DNA of 41,900 bases from Lentimicrobiaceae bacterium (GTDB lineage Bacteria; Bacteroidota; Bacteroidia; Bacteroidales; UBA4417), in the NCBI GenBank assembly GCA_028697555.1, contig JAQVEX010000020.1:1-41900 (forward strand). Reading direction: 5' to 3'. Under the pieces are notes generated by a model. It saw nothing but the letters and a program-made list of their open reading frames with translations. It had not been told where the DNA came from and searched no databases. Each line of letters begins with the position of its first letter. Position 1 is the stretch's first letter. This document shows positions 1 through 7,231 of the stretch, piece after piece. The position numbers and the translations under genes are program-made.

Positions 1-238
1 CCTTTTTACGCAGAATATGTATAAAAGAAACGTTAAAAATTTCTGAATCCCTGTAAGAAATTTAGTTTCTTTTATACGGTTTTTATTGCCTAAAGGCAAT
101 AAAAAATTCCTTGTAAAAAGTGTCTTTTCTTTTGTTTCGTTTTCTTTGGACAAGCAAAGAAAATGAAAGAAACAAAATTGAAACCTAAAAGTTTATTAAT
201 TACAGAAAAAGCCTAATTGTGGTTGCTATTGCTACACG
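1..238. repeat. Spacer with two strong inverted repeats
   Basis: No gene is visible here. Two inverted repeats fill the gap. The first pairs 81-90 (TTTTATTGCC) with 95-104 (GGCAATAAAA) around a TAAA loop and has A/T flanks, so it could terminate transcription in either direction. The second pairs TTTTCTTTG (140-148) with CAAAGAAAA (155-163), and an outer arm TTTTGTTTC (130-138) pairs with GAAACAAAA (169-177). From memory, sequence like the second repeat is widespread in Bacteroidota spacers; this was not checked. Either could end transcription of the minus-strand aminotransferase gene that stops at 239. Confidence 0.6.
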
Positions 239-1381
239 TTACTTGTTAATGTCGGAGAAAAAAGCATGTATGTTTTCTACAACATAATCGATTTCGTCGT
301 ACGTTAAAGAATAATACATTGGTAAACGCAGCAAGCAAGAAGTAAACATTTGGCTGTTTTTAAGTTGTGTAGCACTGGGATTTACAGCCTTATAATAAGG
401 ACTTTGGTGTAAACTTAAATAATGAAATAGCGCATATATATTTTTCGACTTCAAATAATCGGCTAATTTGGCACGTATTTCGTTGGAAGGCAGAATAATA
501 TAAAATATATGTCCGTTTTTTGTCGAAAATTCAGGAATATCGGGCAGTTTAAACGAATACTTGCTGGCAATATCAATTAAACTATCGTAGTAATAGTTGA
601 ATAATTTTATGCGTTTTTGCTGTATTCTGTCGATGATTTCCAATTGTCCGAACAAAAAAGCAGCTGTTAAATCCGAAGGTAGAAACGATGAGCCAACATC
701 AATCCATTGATAACAAGGCACTTCCCCACGGTTAAATGATGCTCGGTTTGTTCCTTTTTCCCAAATTATTTCGGCACGCTCGTAAAACTTTTTGTTGTTT
801 ATAGCCAACATTCCGCCTTCGCCGGTTATAATAATTTTGGTTTCGTGAAACGAAAATGTAGCCATATCGCCGAATGTACCTAAGTATTTGTCCTTATACT
901 TCGATTCTATTGCATGAGCGGCATCTTCTATTAAAATTAAATTGTGCTTTTTTGCTATAGCAACAATTTTGTCCATATTGCATGCAAAACCTGCGTAGTG
1001 AACGATAACCAACGCCTTTGTCTTATCGGTAATTAAGCTTTCGATTTTGTCAGAGTCAATGTTGGGATTGTTTGGCAAGCTGTCGGCAAAAACTATTTTT
1101 GCACCTCTAAGAGCGAAGGCATTGGCTGTTGAAACGTAAGTGTATGAAGGAACAATTACCTCATCGCCCGATTTAATATCGGCAAGAATTGCAGACATTT
1201 CCAATGCGGCTGTACAGGAATTTGTAAGCAGTACTTTTCCAAAACCGTAGCGGTCTTCAAAGTATTTTTGGCATCTTTGGGTGTATTCGCCATTGCCTGA
1301 CAAATGCCCTTTTGAAATGACCTTGGCTATATGTATTGCCTCGTTGCCACTAACGTATGGCTTGTTAAACGGAATATGCAT
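239..1381 (-). CDS. wecE: dTDP-4-amino-4,6-dideoxygalactose transaminase (WecE/RffA family)
   Basis: A PLP-dependent sugar aminotransferase of the DegT/DnrJ/EryC1/StrS family. WecE (RffA) converts dTDP-4-keto-6-deoxyglucose to dTDP-4-amino-4,6-dideoxygalactose for surface polysaccharide. The predicted internal aldimine lysine is K182 in SFHETK, followed by ITGEGGML. The stretch EKGTNR, later GSSFLPSDL, is the signature I associate with the WecE subfamily rather than with other DegT enzymes. The upstream acidic motif IEDAAHAIES contacts PLP in this family. At 380 aa it is full length. The ATG at 1379-1381 lies 18 bp downstream of a TACCTTTG promoter box. It is the last minus-strand gene before the left edge. 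Its nucleotide-sugar substrate is shared with the dTDP-rhamnose route, whose RfbD is also in this window. Exact substrate is inferred. Confidence 0.88.
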   Translation of the reverse strand: MHIPFNKPYVSGNEAIHIAKVISKGHLSGNGEYTQRCQKYFEDRYGFGKVLLTNSCTAALEMSAILADIKSGDEVIVPSYTYVSTANAFALRGAKIVFADSLPNNPNIDSDKIESLITDKTKALVIVHYAGFACNMDKIVAIAKKHNLILIEDAAHAIESKYKDKYLGTFGDMATFSFHETKIIITGEGGMLAINNKKFYERAEIIWEKGTNRASFNRGEVPCYQWIDVGSSFLPSDLTAAFLFGQLEIIDRIQQKRIKLFNYYYDSLIDIASKYSFKLPDIPEFSTKNGHIFYIILPSNEIRAKLADYLKSKNIYALFHYLSLHQSPYYKAVNPSATQLKNSQMFTSCLLRLPMYYSLTYDEIDYVVENIHAFFSDINK

Positions 1382-1398
1382 TGCTTTGTTATATTTTG

Positions 1399-1406
1399 CA
1401 AAGGTA
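1399..1406 (-). promoter_or_regulatory. Bacteroidota -7 box for wecE
   Basis: The minus strand reads TACCTTTG, an exact match to TAnnTTTG, 18 bp before the ATG. No TTTG -33 element was found at the expected distance. Confidence 0.5.
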
Positions 1407-1445
1407 AGCTAAATTATTAAAATTAAATGGTTTGATTAGTTTTTT

Positions 1446-1530
1446 AGCCTTTGGCTGTTGGCTTTTGGCTGTTGGCTAAGTTTAGCTAATAGCCCCGAAG
1501 TTTCGGGGCTAAAGGCTAAGAGCCAAAATT
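1446..1530. repeat. Modular spacer repeat: GGCTGTTGGC words around a CCCCGAAGTTTCGGGG hairpin
   Basis: The left part has words of the type TTTGGCTGTTGGC and the right part the mirrored type GGCTAAAGGCTAAGAGCC. Between them lies a 10-bp palindromic stem at 1490-1511 (TAGCCCCGAA / TTCGGGGCTA). A copy about 43/50 identical lies at 23573-23622. The unit sits between wecE and the thioredoxin gene, both on the minus strand. Confidence 0.8.
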
Positions 1531-1532
1531 AA

Positions 1533-1570
1533 CAACAAAAAAACCGCTTCATTAAAAAACGAAACGGTTT
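1533..1570 (-). terminator. Rho-independent terminator after the thioredoxin gene
   Basis: On the minus strand, AAACCGTTTC (from 1561-1570) pairs with GAAGCGGTTT (from 1541-1550) with one mismatch. It is followed by a T-rich run (complement of 1533-1540). It lies about 40 bp past the stop codon of the 1613-1972 gene. Confidence 0.8.
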
Positions 1571-1612
1571 CAGAAACTATAAAAAATAAAAGTATATGAT
1601 ATGTATTAAGTA

Positions 1613-1972
1613 TTATTTTTCGGGATTAAGCAATACCTTATCAATAGCTTCGACAAGTTGTGGCTTTGGTAAAGCTCCCATTGCCATTTGGGGATGTCCT
1701 TCGGCTGGACAAAACAACAAAGATGGAATACTTCTAATTCCAAAAGCTGCCGCTAGCTCCTGCTCTACTTCGGTATTTACTTTATAAATGTTGATTTTTC
1801 CTTCGTATTCTTTGGAAAGTTCTTCCAAAACAGGTGCTATCATTTTGCAAGGACCACACCAATCGGCGTAAAAATCAATTAAACAAGGTAATTTGCCTTC
1901 AAATTTCCATTCTTCGTTTTGTTCGTAATTAAAAACTTTTTCCAAAAAAGTTTGTTTAGTTAAATGTTCCAT
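1613..1972 (-). CDS. Thioredoxin, cytoplasmic
   Basis: A 119-aa single-domain thioredoxin. The redox motif WCGPC is at residues 38-42 within FYADWCGPCKMIAP, and the cis-proline is P83 in IRSIPSLL, so both catalytic elements are intact. There is no signal peptide, so the protein is expected in the cytoplasm, reducing protein disulfides with electrons from thioredoxin reductase, which is not in this window. It follows a lipoprotein thioredoxin with 44 bp between them and probably shares its transcript. The two share the DFYADWC.PCKMIAP core and a similar C-terminal end (PQM..GALPK), suggesting duplication. A clear terminator follows. Confidence 0.93.
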   Translation of the reverse strand: MEHLTKQTFLEKVFNYEQNEEWKFEGKLPCLIDFYADWCGPCKMIAPVLEELSKEYEGKINIYKVNTEVEQELAAAFGIRSIPSLLFCPAEGHPQMAMGALPKPQLVEAIDKVLLNPEK

Positions 1973-2016
1973 AGTATCGTTAGTGTTATTAGTATTATTA
2001 GTATTTTAGTATTATA

Positions 2017-2517
2017 TTAGTTGTTATTTAGTAGAAAATCTTTTACAATAGCTTCAAATTGTTCTTTGGGTAATGCTCCCTGCGACATTTGCGGATTGCC
2101 TTGCATTGGGCAGTACAAAACGCTTGGAAGATTTCGTATTCCTAAACTTCCTGCAAGTTCGCGTTGTACGTCGGTATCAACTTTGTAAATGACAATTTGA
2201 CCTTTGTAAGTTTCGGCAAGTTCTTCCATAATTGGTGCTATCATTTTGCAAGGACGACACCAATCGGCGTAGAAATCGATGATACAAGGCTTGTCGCCTT
2301 TATAAACCCACTCGTTGCCGTTTGTAGTGTAGTCGAATACTTTATCTATGAACATTTGTTTGTCCATATTAATCACTTTTCCTTCAACTGCAACAGCTTG
2401 GCTTTTGGGGGTTTCCTGTTGTTCAGGTTCTTTGCTCGGACTTTGCGAATTGCCGCAACTTGCTATACCAAGCATTAAAATTACAAGGGTTGTTATTATT
2501 AATCTGTTCTGTTTCAT
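2017..2517 (-). CDS. Thioredoxin-fold lipoprotein, periplasmic
   Basis: A 166-aa thioredoxin with an N-terminal lipoprotein signal (hydrophobic residues 6-19, lipobox IASC with C21). A low-complexity linker rich in S, P, E and Q (about 22-40) follows, then a thioredoxin domain. The active site is WCRPC at 86-90, with Arg in place of Gly, and a cis-Pro occurs in IRNLPSVL. The membrane anchor suggests disulfide reduction or exchange in the periplasm or on the outer membrane. It lies directly upstream of the cytoplasmic paralogue. Its electron source cannot be seen from the sequence; no DsbD/CcdA gene is nearby. Confidence 0.9.
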   Translation of the reverse strand: MKQNRLIITTLVILMLGIASCGNSQSPSKEPEQQETPKSQAVAVEGKVINMDKQMFIDKVFDYTTNGNEWVYKGDKPCIIDFYADWCRPCKMIAPIMEELAETYKGQIVIYKVDTDVQRELAGSLGIRNLPSVLYCPMQGNPQMSQGALPKEQFEAIVKDFLLNNN

Positions 2518-2551
2518 ACGTTATTTATTTTGATTTGAATATATGTTAACT

Positions 2552-2628
2552 TGCTGTTGGCTTTTAGCTCTTAGCCGTTGCCTGTTAGTTATTGGCTGTC
2601 AGTTTAGCTAAGGGCTAATGGCTACTTA
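2552..2628. repeat. Modular spacer repeat, GGCTGTTAGCC family
   Basis: Degenerate words such as GCTGTTGGC, TTAGCCGTTGCC and TTAGTTATTGGCTGTC are followed by mirrored GGCTAATGGCTA. It occupies the divergent gap between the lipoprotein thioredoxin and the zinc-ribbon gene. The rest of the gap (to 2807) is AT-rich and holds the promoter of the zinc-ribbon gene. Confidence 0.7.
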
Positions 2629-2770
2629 CCTAATATACTCTATATTCCGACTCATAGTTTGGTTGTTCCATATAGTTATTAGATTTCGTTAATTATTTTT
2701 ATTGTCATTTATTGGTTTGCAAAATTAATATTATTTACAAATGTAGCACAAAAATATCACCATTTTTTTG

Positions 2771-2778
2771 TACTTTTG
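2771..2778 (+). promoter_or_regulatory. Candidate -7 box for the zinc-ribbon gene
   Basis: TACTTTTG matches TAnnTTTG and lies 29 bp before the ATG at 2808. No convincing -33 element was found. Confidence 0.5.
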
Positions 2779-2807
2779 CTAAATATTAAAATTCTTTAAC
2801 AATTATC

Positions 2808-3239
2808 ATGCTAAAAAACATCAAAAAAAATAATAACACAAGTGTCAACTTCAGCGACTTATTTGAAGACGTTACTATCGACAATTTTGATGATATTTAC
2901 AAAACTGATTTGGATTGCAAACGCACTTTGGCTGATATAAAATGGAAGGACGGATTTGTGTGCAGGCATTGCGGTCATACGAATTTTTGTTCCGGCTCCG
3001 ATGACTATTCAAGACGATGCACTCGCTGCAAGCGACAGGAATCGGCTACTGCACATACGGTTTTTCATTCGTGTAAAATTAATTTGCCCGAAGCTTTTAA
3101 AATTGCTTTTATGGTTTGCTGCGACCCGAATATTTCAGCTAAACATATCTCGGATTTGCTTGATAAAAGGCACATGACTTGCCTGAATTTTAAAAAAAAG
3201 GTTTTGGATTGTAAGCAGGGGGTTGTTAATGATGATTAG
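2808..3239 (+). CDS. Orphan IS1595-type transposase zinc-ribbon protein
   Basis: A 143-aa protein resembling only the N-terminal DNA-binding part of IS1595-family transposases. Residues 45-52 (KWKDGFVC) begin a zinc ribbon with ligands C52, C55, C71 and C74 (CRHC...CTRC). The family-typical segment TAHTVFHSCKINLPEAF follows, then a helical region that could be a helix-turn-helix (about 100-125). The DDE catalytic domain of a full transposase (about 300 aa) is absent. It has its own promoter-like box, and its TAG stop is the first base triplet of a spacer repeat. It may be a truncated transposase or a domesticated DNA-binding protein; I cannot decide between these. Confidence 0.7.
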   Translation: MLKNIKKNNNTSVNFSDLFEDVTIDNFDDIYKTDLDCKRTLADIKWKDGFVCRHCGHTNFCSGSDDYSRRCTRCKRQESATAHTVFHSCKINLPEAFKIAFMVCCDPNISAKHISDLLDKRHMTCLNFKKKVLDCKQGVVNDD

Positions 3240-3359
3240 TTATTGGCTGTTAGCCGTTGGCTGGTGTTGTTGCGAGTTATCCCGAAGTTTCGGGACGGGG
3301 TGCGAGTTATCCCGAAACACGATACACGAACCACGCAACACGCAACCCGGAACACGCAC
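3237..3359. repeat. Modular spacer repeat block between convergent genes
   Basis: It starts at the TAG stop of the zinc-ribbon gene with TTAGTTATTGGCTGTTAGCC words. A palindromic TCCCGAAGTTTCGGGA follows at about 3279-3294, then GAGTTATCCCGAAACACG and a run of CACGAACCACGCAACACG-type heptamers. It ends flush with the stop codon of the minus-strand gene at 3360. The whole gap is repeat. Confidence 0.8.
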
Positions 3360-3818
3360 CTATTTGATACTATGTATAAACTGCCTTACTTTTTCGGGGA
3401 AAAGCAAAACCGACGATAGTGACAAAATTAAAACCGCATAGAAAAACTGAAGTTCGAAAGAGAATTTTTTTACAATTACCAAAAACGGATATATAATATT
3501 GTAAAAGATGTTGTAGGCATAATTGCTTAGAGTAGTCAATAGTTTGTTGGCAAGGTATAAAATGCTTTGTAAATCTACTCTTACGAATACAAATGTTAAC
3601 ACTATAACGGCAATAGCAAAGACAATAGCAGCAGATAGAAGTAACTTTTTGGCTAACAATAAATTATGCCGTGGACTGTAATTGTACGCCGGCAGTTTGT
3701 TTATGCTGTCCATAATATTGTTGTTAAGCCTATTGCCGACTTTTTCAATATCTACCAATTTCGCAATTTTGCGAAAATCACTATATGTATTTTTGTCTGT
3801 TTTTTTCATTGTCTTCAT
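3360..3818 (-). CDS. Small inner-membrane protein linked to an ECF sigma factor
   Basis: I do not recognise the family. From the ATG at 3818 it is 152 aa; an in-frame GTG 12 bp upstream is also possible. The N-terminal 55-60 residues are soluble and basic. They are followed by a transmembrane helix (LLLSAAIVFAIAVIVLTFVF), an aromatic Asn/Tyr-rich middle (YAYNIFYNIIYP) and a second hydrophobic helix near the C-terminus (FYAVLILSLSSVLLF). It begins 18 bp after the sigma factor stop, so the two are probably co-transcribed. Position suggests it might regulate the sigma factor as a membrane anti-sigma factor, but it lacks a recognisable zinc anti-sigma (HxxxCxxC) motif. That role is inference from context only. 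Confidence 0.65.
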   Translation of the reverse strand: MKTMKKTDKNTYSDFRKIAKLVDIEKVGNRLNNNIMDSINKLPAYNYSPRHNLLLAKKLLLSAAIVFAIAVIVLTFVFVRVDLQSILYLANKLLTTLSNYAYNIFYNIIYPFLVIVKKFSFELQFFYAVLILSLSSVLLFPEKVRQFIHSIK

Positions 3819-3836
3819 TTTATCCAACACTTAAAA

Positions 3837-4388
3837 TTATTCGGTTGTCATTAATTGATATAATTTTTTCCTCATGCGATGCAACTTAACTTTAACGTTA
3901 GCTTCCGAAAGATCGGTGATTTTTGCAATATCGGCAATGCTTATATCATCGTTATAGAACAGCGTAATAATAACCTGTTCGTCTTCGGGCAATTGCTTTA
4001 CAGCCCAATTCAACTTTTCTGCAGTTTGCTCGTTTTCATCAATTTCCATCAGTTCGGTTTCTTCGTAAAGCGAGTTGTCTTTAATCTCAGAATTGTCGTC
4101 GTACAAATTCCTATACACCTTACTGTTACTGTGATTAATAGCCATGTTATATACAATTCGGTACAACCAAGTACTAAATTTCGATTTCTTTTTAAAAGTA
4201 TGCAGAACATTGTAAGCTTTAATAAACGCTTCCTGAACTATTTCCTCGGCTTCGGTTTCGTTTTTTACAATTTTTAAAGCTACACTGTACGACATACTGC
4301 TATGCCTCTCGACTAAATACCTATAATCGTTGCGGTTTCCGCTCAAAACGCTGTCGATGTAGTAATAATCGCTGTGCTGTTGTGGCAT
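3837..4388 (-). CDS. ECF-type RNA polymerase sigma factor
   Basis: A sigma-70 factor of the extracytoplasmic-function class, which directs RNA polymerase to a specific stress or envelope regulon. Region 2 spans roughly the first 85 residues, with the core-binding and -10 recognition segment ETEAEEIVQEAFIKAY and FSTWLYRIVYNMAIN. Region 4 is at the C-terminus, with the helix-turn-helix ISIADIAKITDLSEANVKVK followed by LHRMRKKL. Region 3 is absent, as usual. I chose the ATG at 4388 (MPQQHSDYYY, 183 aa) over a GTG 30 bp upstream. The next gene is a small membrane protein in the same orientation. Confidence 0.9.
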   Translation of the reverse strand: MPQQHSDYYYIDSVLSGNRNDYRYLVERHSSMSYSVALKIVKNETEAEEIVQEAFIKAYNVLHTFKKKSKFSTWLYRIVYNMAINHSNSKVYRNLYDDNSEIKDNSLYEETELMEIDENEQTAEKLNWAVKQLPEDEQVIITLFYNDDISIADIAKITDLSEANVKVKLHRMRKKLYQLMTTE

Positions 4389-4470
4389 ATTTTGTTTATA
4401 TATTCTGTTTGACAACACTTAGCATAAAAGGTTACAAAAAAATCGAATTTTTTGTCAGACTAACGGCAAA

Positions 4471-5322
4471 TTATCTATCTATGAATTGTATCTCTCTGAG
4501 ATTCCATTTGTTCCCGTCGAAGTGGGCAAGCTCCTTTATTCCGAATTGTTTCAACAATTTTTCGGCATAATCGAAACCCAAAACAAGCTCTTCGGGCAGA
4601 TGTGCATCGGAGCTTACAATCATTGGGATATTCATTTCGTGTAGTGTTTTAATTATTTCGGGACTTGGAAATGTTGTGTCCGAACGCTTTTGGTACAAAC
4701 CTCTTGTGTTTATTTCGACAATTAAGTTTTTTTGTTTTATCAGTTCTATGGTTTCGGCTACAAGATGTTTGTACCATTTTTCGTCTTCCGAAAAAAATCT
4801 GTTTCGGTTGTGCATTTTTATCTTGTCGAAATGAGCAATTATTTCAAACTCTTGATTTTCAATCATTTCATTGGTTTGATAATAAAATGTTCTGACGGCT
4901 TTTTTGATATCGTTATCAAACAAATCTTTCAAACCTTGATCGTAAACTTTATAGTCGGGACCGTCGGTAAACCATAATTCGCCATTACTCGCTTTTACCA
5001 TGTGCACACCTCCTATAAGGAAATCAGTACACATTTCGTTTTTATTAAAACTGAAATCTCTGGAAATGCCAGGAATATAATCAACTTCCATACTCATATA
5101 AAGATTTATTTGGTCTTTATACTTGTCTTTCAATTGATTATAGGTTTCTAAATATTCTTCCTTATTTTCTAGTTTAAACGAAAAAATTGTTTCAAAAGGT
5201 AGTGGCGAGTGGTCGGAAAAAGCAATTGAGTTGAGTTTAAGCTCAATTGCTTTTTCAAGCATTTCTTGCATTGTGCCTTTGCCGTCGGAGTATAAAGTAT
5301 GTGTGTGATAACTTGCAATCAT
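4471..5322 (-). CDS. hisK: Histidinol-phosphatase, PHP family
   Basis: A 283-aa PHP-domain phosphohydrolase of the HisK/HisJ type, which removes phosphate from L-histidinol phosphate in histidine synthesis. Metal-binding motifs are visible: HTHTLYSDG at the N-terminus, FSDHSP near 35-40, MEVDYIPG near 80, IAHFDKI in the middle, and SSDAHLPEEL near the C-terminus. The start is the ATG at 5322, 3 bp after the purF stop, so it is translated from the purF transcript. Histidine and purine synthesis share PRPP and AICAR, which makes the pairing sensible. The rest of the his operon is not here. The symbol is by family resemblance; PHP enzymes can have other phosphate substrates. Confidence 0.8.
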   Translation of the reverse strand: MIASYHTHTLYSDGKGTMQEMLEKAIELKLNSIAFSDHSPLPFETIFSFKLENKEEYLETYNQLKDKYKDQINLYMSMEVDYIPGISRDFSFNKNEMCTDFLIGGVHMVKASNGELWFTDGPDYKVYDQGLKDLFDNDIKKAVRTFYYQTNEMIENQEFEIIAHFDKIKMHNRNRFFSEDEKWYKHLVAETIELIKQKNLIVEINTRGLYQKRSDTTFPSPEIIKTLHEMNIPMIVSSDAHLPEELVLGFDYAEKLLKQFGIKELAHFDGNKWNLREIQFIDR

Positions 5323-5325
5323 TGT

Positions 5326-7227
5326 TTAATAAGCCCTTTCGTTTTTTCCTTCAATAAAATTTATAAATGATTTGTTTACAACTTTATTACCTCCGGGTGT
5401 TGGATAATTTCCTGTAAAATACCAGTCGCCTAAGTTGTTTGGCGTTGCTTTGTGAAGATTTTCAACACTTTGATACACAACCGATATTTTAGCCTTGCAA
5501 TCTGATGGAGTTATCATTTGAGCAATTTTATCGGAAATTTGTTCTTCGGTAAACAAGTCGTAAAGGTCTTTCACGTAGTTTACTATTTGCTCTTTTGGAG
5601 CAAATTCTTGTTCCTTACATTTTTTGTAAACAATGTTTATGATGTTTTCTTGCTTGGTTTCTTTAATAAGTTCAATGCATGCTTTAAAAGCTATGAAATC
5701 GGTAATAACAGCCATATCAATGCCGTAGCAATCGGGGTATCTGACTTGCGGTGCCGAGCTTGCAATAACTATATGTTTCGGACCAAGTCGGTCTAATATC
5801 CTGATAATACTGTTTTTGAGTGTTGTACCTCTAACAATGGAATCATCGACGACCACCAAATTGTCTTTGTGCGTATTAATAATTCCGTAAGTAACATCGT
5901 AAACGTGTGCAACCAAGTCGTTGCGCTGCGATTCCTGAGCTATAAAAGTGCGTAACTTGATATCTTTAACAGCAACTTTTTCGGAACGGATTTTTTTTGC
6001 CAAAATTTGCTTAACCTTTTCGGGAGAAATCTCGTCTTTAAGGTTCACGATTTGGTCAACTTTAATATCGTCGTAAATATTAAAAAGTTCTTCTCTCATT
6101 CCGTAAAAAGCCGAAGCAGCTGTGTTGGGAATGTAGCTAAATACGGTGTTTTCAATATCGTAATTAACTTTTTCCAAGACTTTTTTAGCAAGCAGTTTCC
6201 CTAATTTTTTTCTTTCCAAATAAATGTCTTTATCCGTACCACGACTAAAATAAATACGTTCGAAAGAGCAAGCCAATCTTTTTTGCGGTTCTATAAAAGG
6301 TACTGTAAAATGCTCACCGTTACGCTTGATGATGAGAGCAGTTCCGGGCTCTATTTCCTTTATCTTATCGACATGAACGTTGAAAGTGGTTTGAATTGCG
6401 GGTCGTTCCGAAGTGGCGACAACAACTTCGTTATCGGCGTACCAATACGCAGGTCTTATTCCGTTTGGGTCTCTCATAACAAAGGCATCGCCGTGTCCTA
6501 TAATTCCGGCAATAGCGTAACCGCCGTCCCAATGTTGTGCCGAGCGCGTTAACAACTGCCGTATATCCATGTTTTGTGCTATATGTTCGGTTGCTTCTTT
6601 TTTAGAATACCCCTTCTCTTTTAGTTCGCGGTATTGTCTTTCGTTTTCTTCGTCTAAAAAATGACCGATTTTTTCTAAAATTGTAACCGTATCGGAAGTA
6701 GCTATCGGATATTGTCCTAATTCAACCAACTGATTAAAAAGCTCGTCAACATTGGTTAGGTTGAAATTTCCGGCGAGAGCCAAATTTCGTGTTTTCCAAT
6801 TATTAGACCTAATTACCGGATGTATGTTTTCTAAATTATTTTTGCCAAAAGTGCCATAACGTAAGTGTCCGAGATATAGTTCGGCGAAAAACGGAACATT
6901 TTCTTTCAGATAGCCAACATCTCTCAAACGACTCGGATTGTTCTTTTGTAAGTCCTGAAAAGGGCTATATATCTGCTTAAAAACATCGTTTATAGGCGAA
7001 CTGCTGTTAGATTTAACACAATCGATGTAACGGCTGCCTTGCTTTTGGTTGAATTTGATAGACGCAACACCGGCTCCGTCTTGTCCGCGATTGTGTTGCT
7101 TTTCGATTAGCAAGTGAAGTTTGTTTATGGCGTAAGTATTGGTTCCGTAATTAGAGTAGTAATATTCTAACGGTTGTAACAGACGAATAAGGGCAATTCC
7201 GCATTCGTGTTTTATTTGGTCGCTCAT
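5326..7227 (-). CDS. purF: Amidophosphoribosyltransferase
   Basis: It catalyses the first committed step of purine synthesis, PRPP + glutamine to 5-phosphoribosylamine. At 633 aa it is longer than the E. coli enzyme (about 505) but in the range typical of Bacteroidota. The N-terminal glutaminase nucleophile is C9 in KHECGIA, so eight residues must be removed to expose it. QHNRGQDGAG and LGHLRYGTFG are glutaminase motifs. The PRPP-binding loop VVVDDSIVRGTT is near residues 455-467. The long middle insertion (about 170-225) is expected for this group. It lies 4 bp downstream of a gene for a T9SS-secreted protein and 3 bp upstream of hisK. Confidence 0.95.
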   Translation of the reverse strand: MSDQIKHECGIALIRLLQPLEYYYSNYGTNTYAINKLHLLIEKQHNRGQDGAGVASIKFNQKQGSRYIDCVKSNSSSPINDVFKQIYSPFQDLQKNNPSRLRDVGYLKENVPFFAELYLGHLRYGTFGKNNLENIHPVIRSNNWKTRNLALAGNFNLTNVDELFNQLVELGQYPIATSDTVTILEKIGHFLDEENERQYRELKEKGYSKKEATEHIAQNMDIRQLLTRSAQHWDGGYAIAGIIGHGDAFVMRDPNGIRPAYWYADNEVVVATSERPAIQTTFNVHVDKIKEIEPGTALIIKRNGEHFTVPFIEPQKRLACSFERIYFSRGTDKDIYLERKKLGKLLAKKVLEKVNYDIENTVFSYIPNTAASAFYGMREELFNIYDDIKVDQIVNLKDEISPEKVKQILAKKIRSEKVAVKDIKLRTFIAQESQRNDLVAHVYDVTYGIINTHKDNLVVVDDSIVRGTTLKNSIIRILDRLGPKHIVIASSAPQVRYPDCYGIDMAVITDFIAFKACIELIKETKQENIINIVYKKCKEQEFAPKEQIVNYVKDLYDLFTEEQISDKIAQMITPSDCKAKISVVYQSVENLHKATPNNLGDWYFTGNYPTPGGNKVVNKSFINFIEGKNERAY

Positions 7228-7231
7228 TTTA

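Noticed and set aside
1973..2016. AT-rich TTAGTATTA-like microrepeat between the thioredoxin genes as a regulatory element
   Set aside because: Very short and low in complexity; no structure beyond composition.
2808..3239. Complete IS1595 insertion sequence
   Set aside because: No DDE domain and no terminal inverted repeats or target duplication that I could find around it.
3223..3441. Short open frame across the repeat block
   Set aside because: It is composed of repeat words and overlaps the end of the membrane protein gene antisense; no protein-like features.
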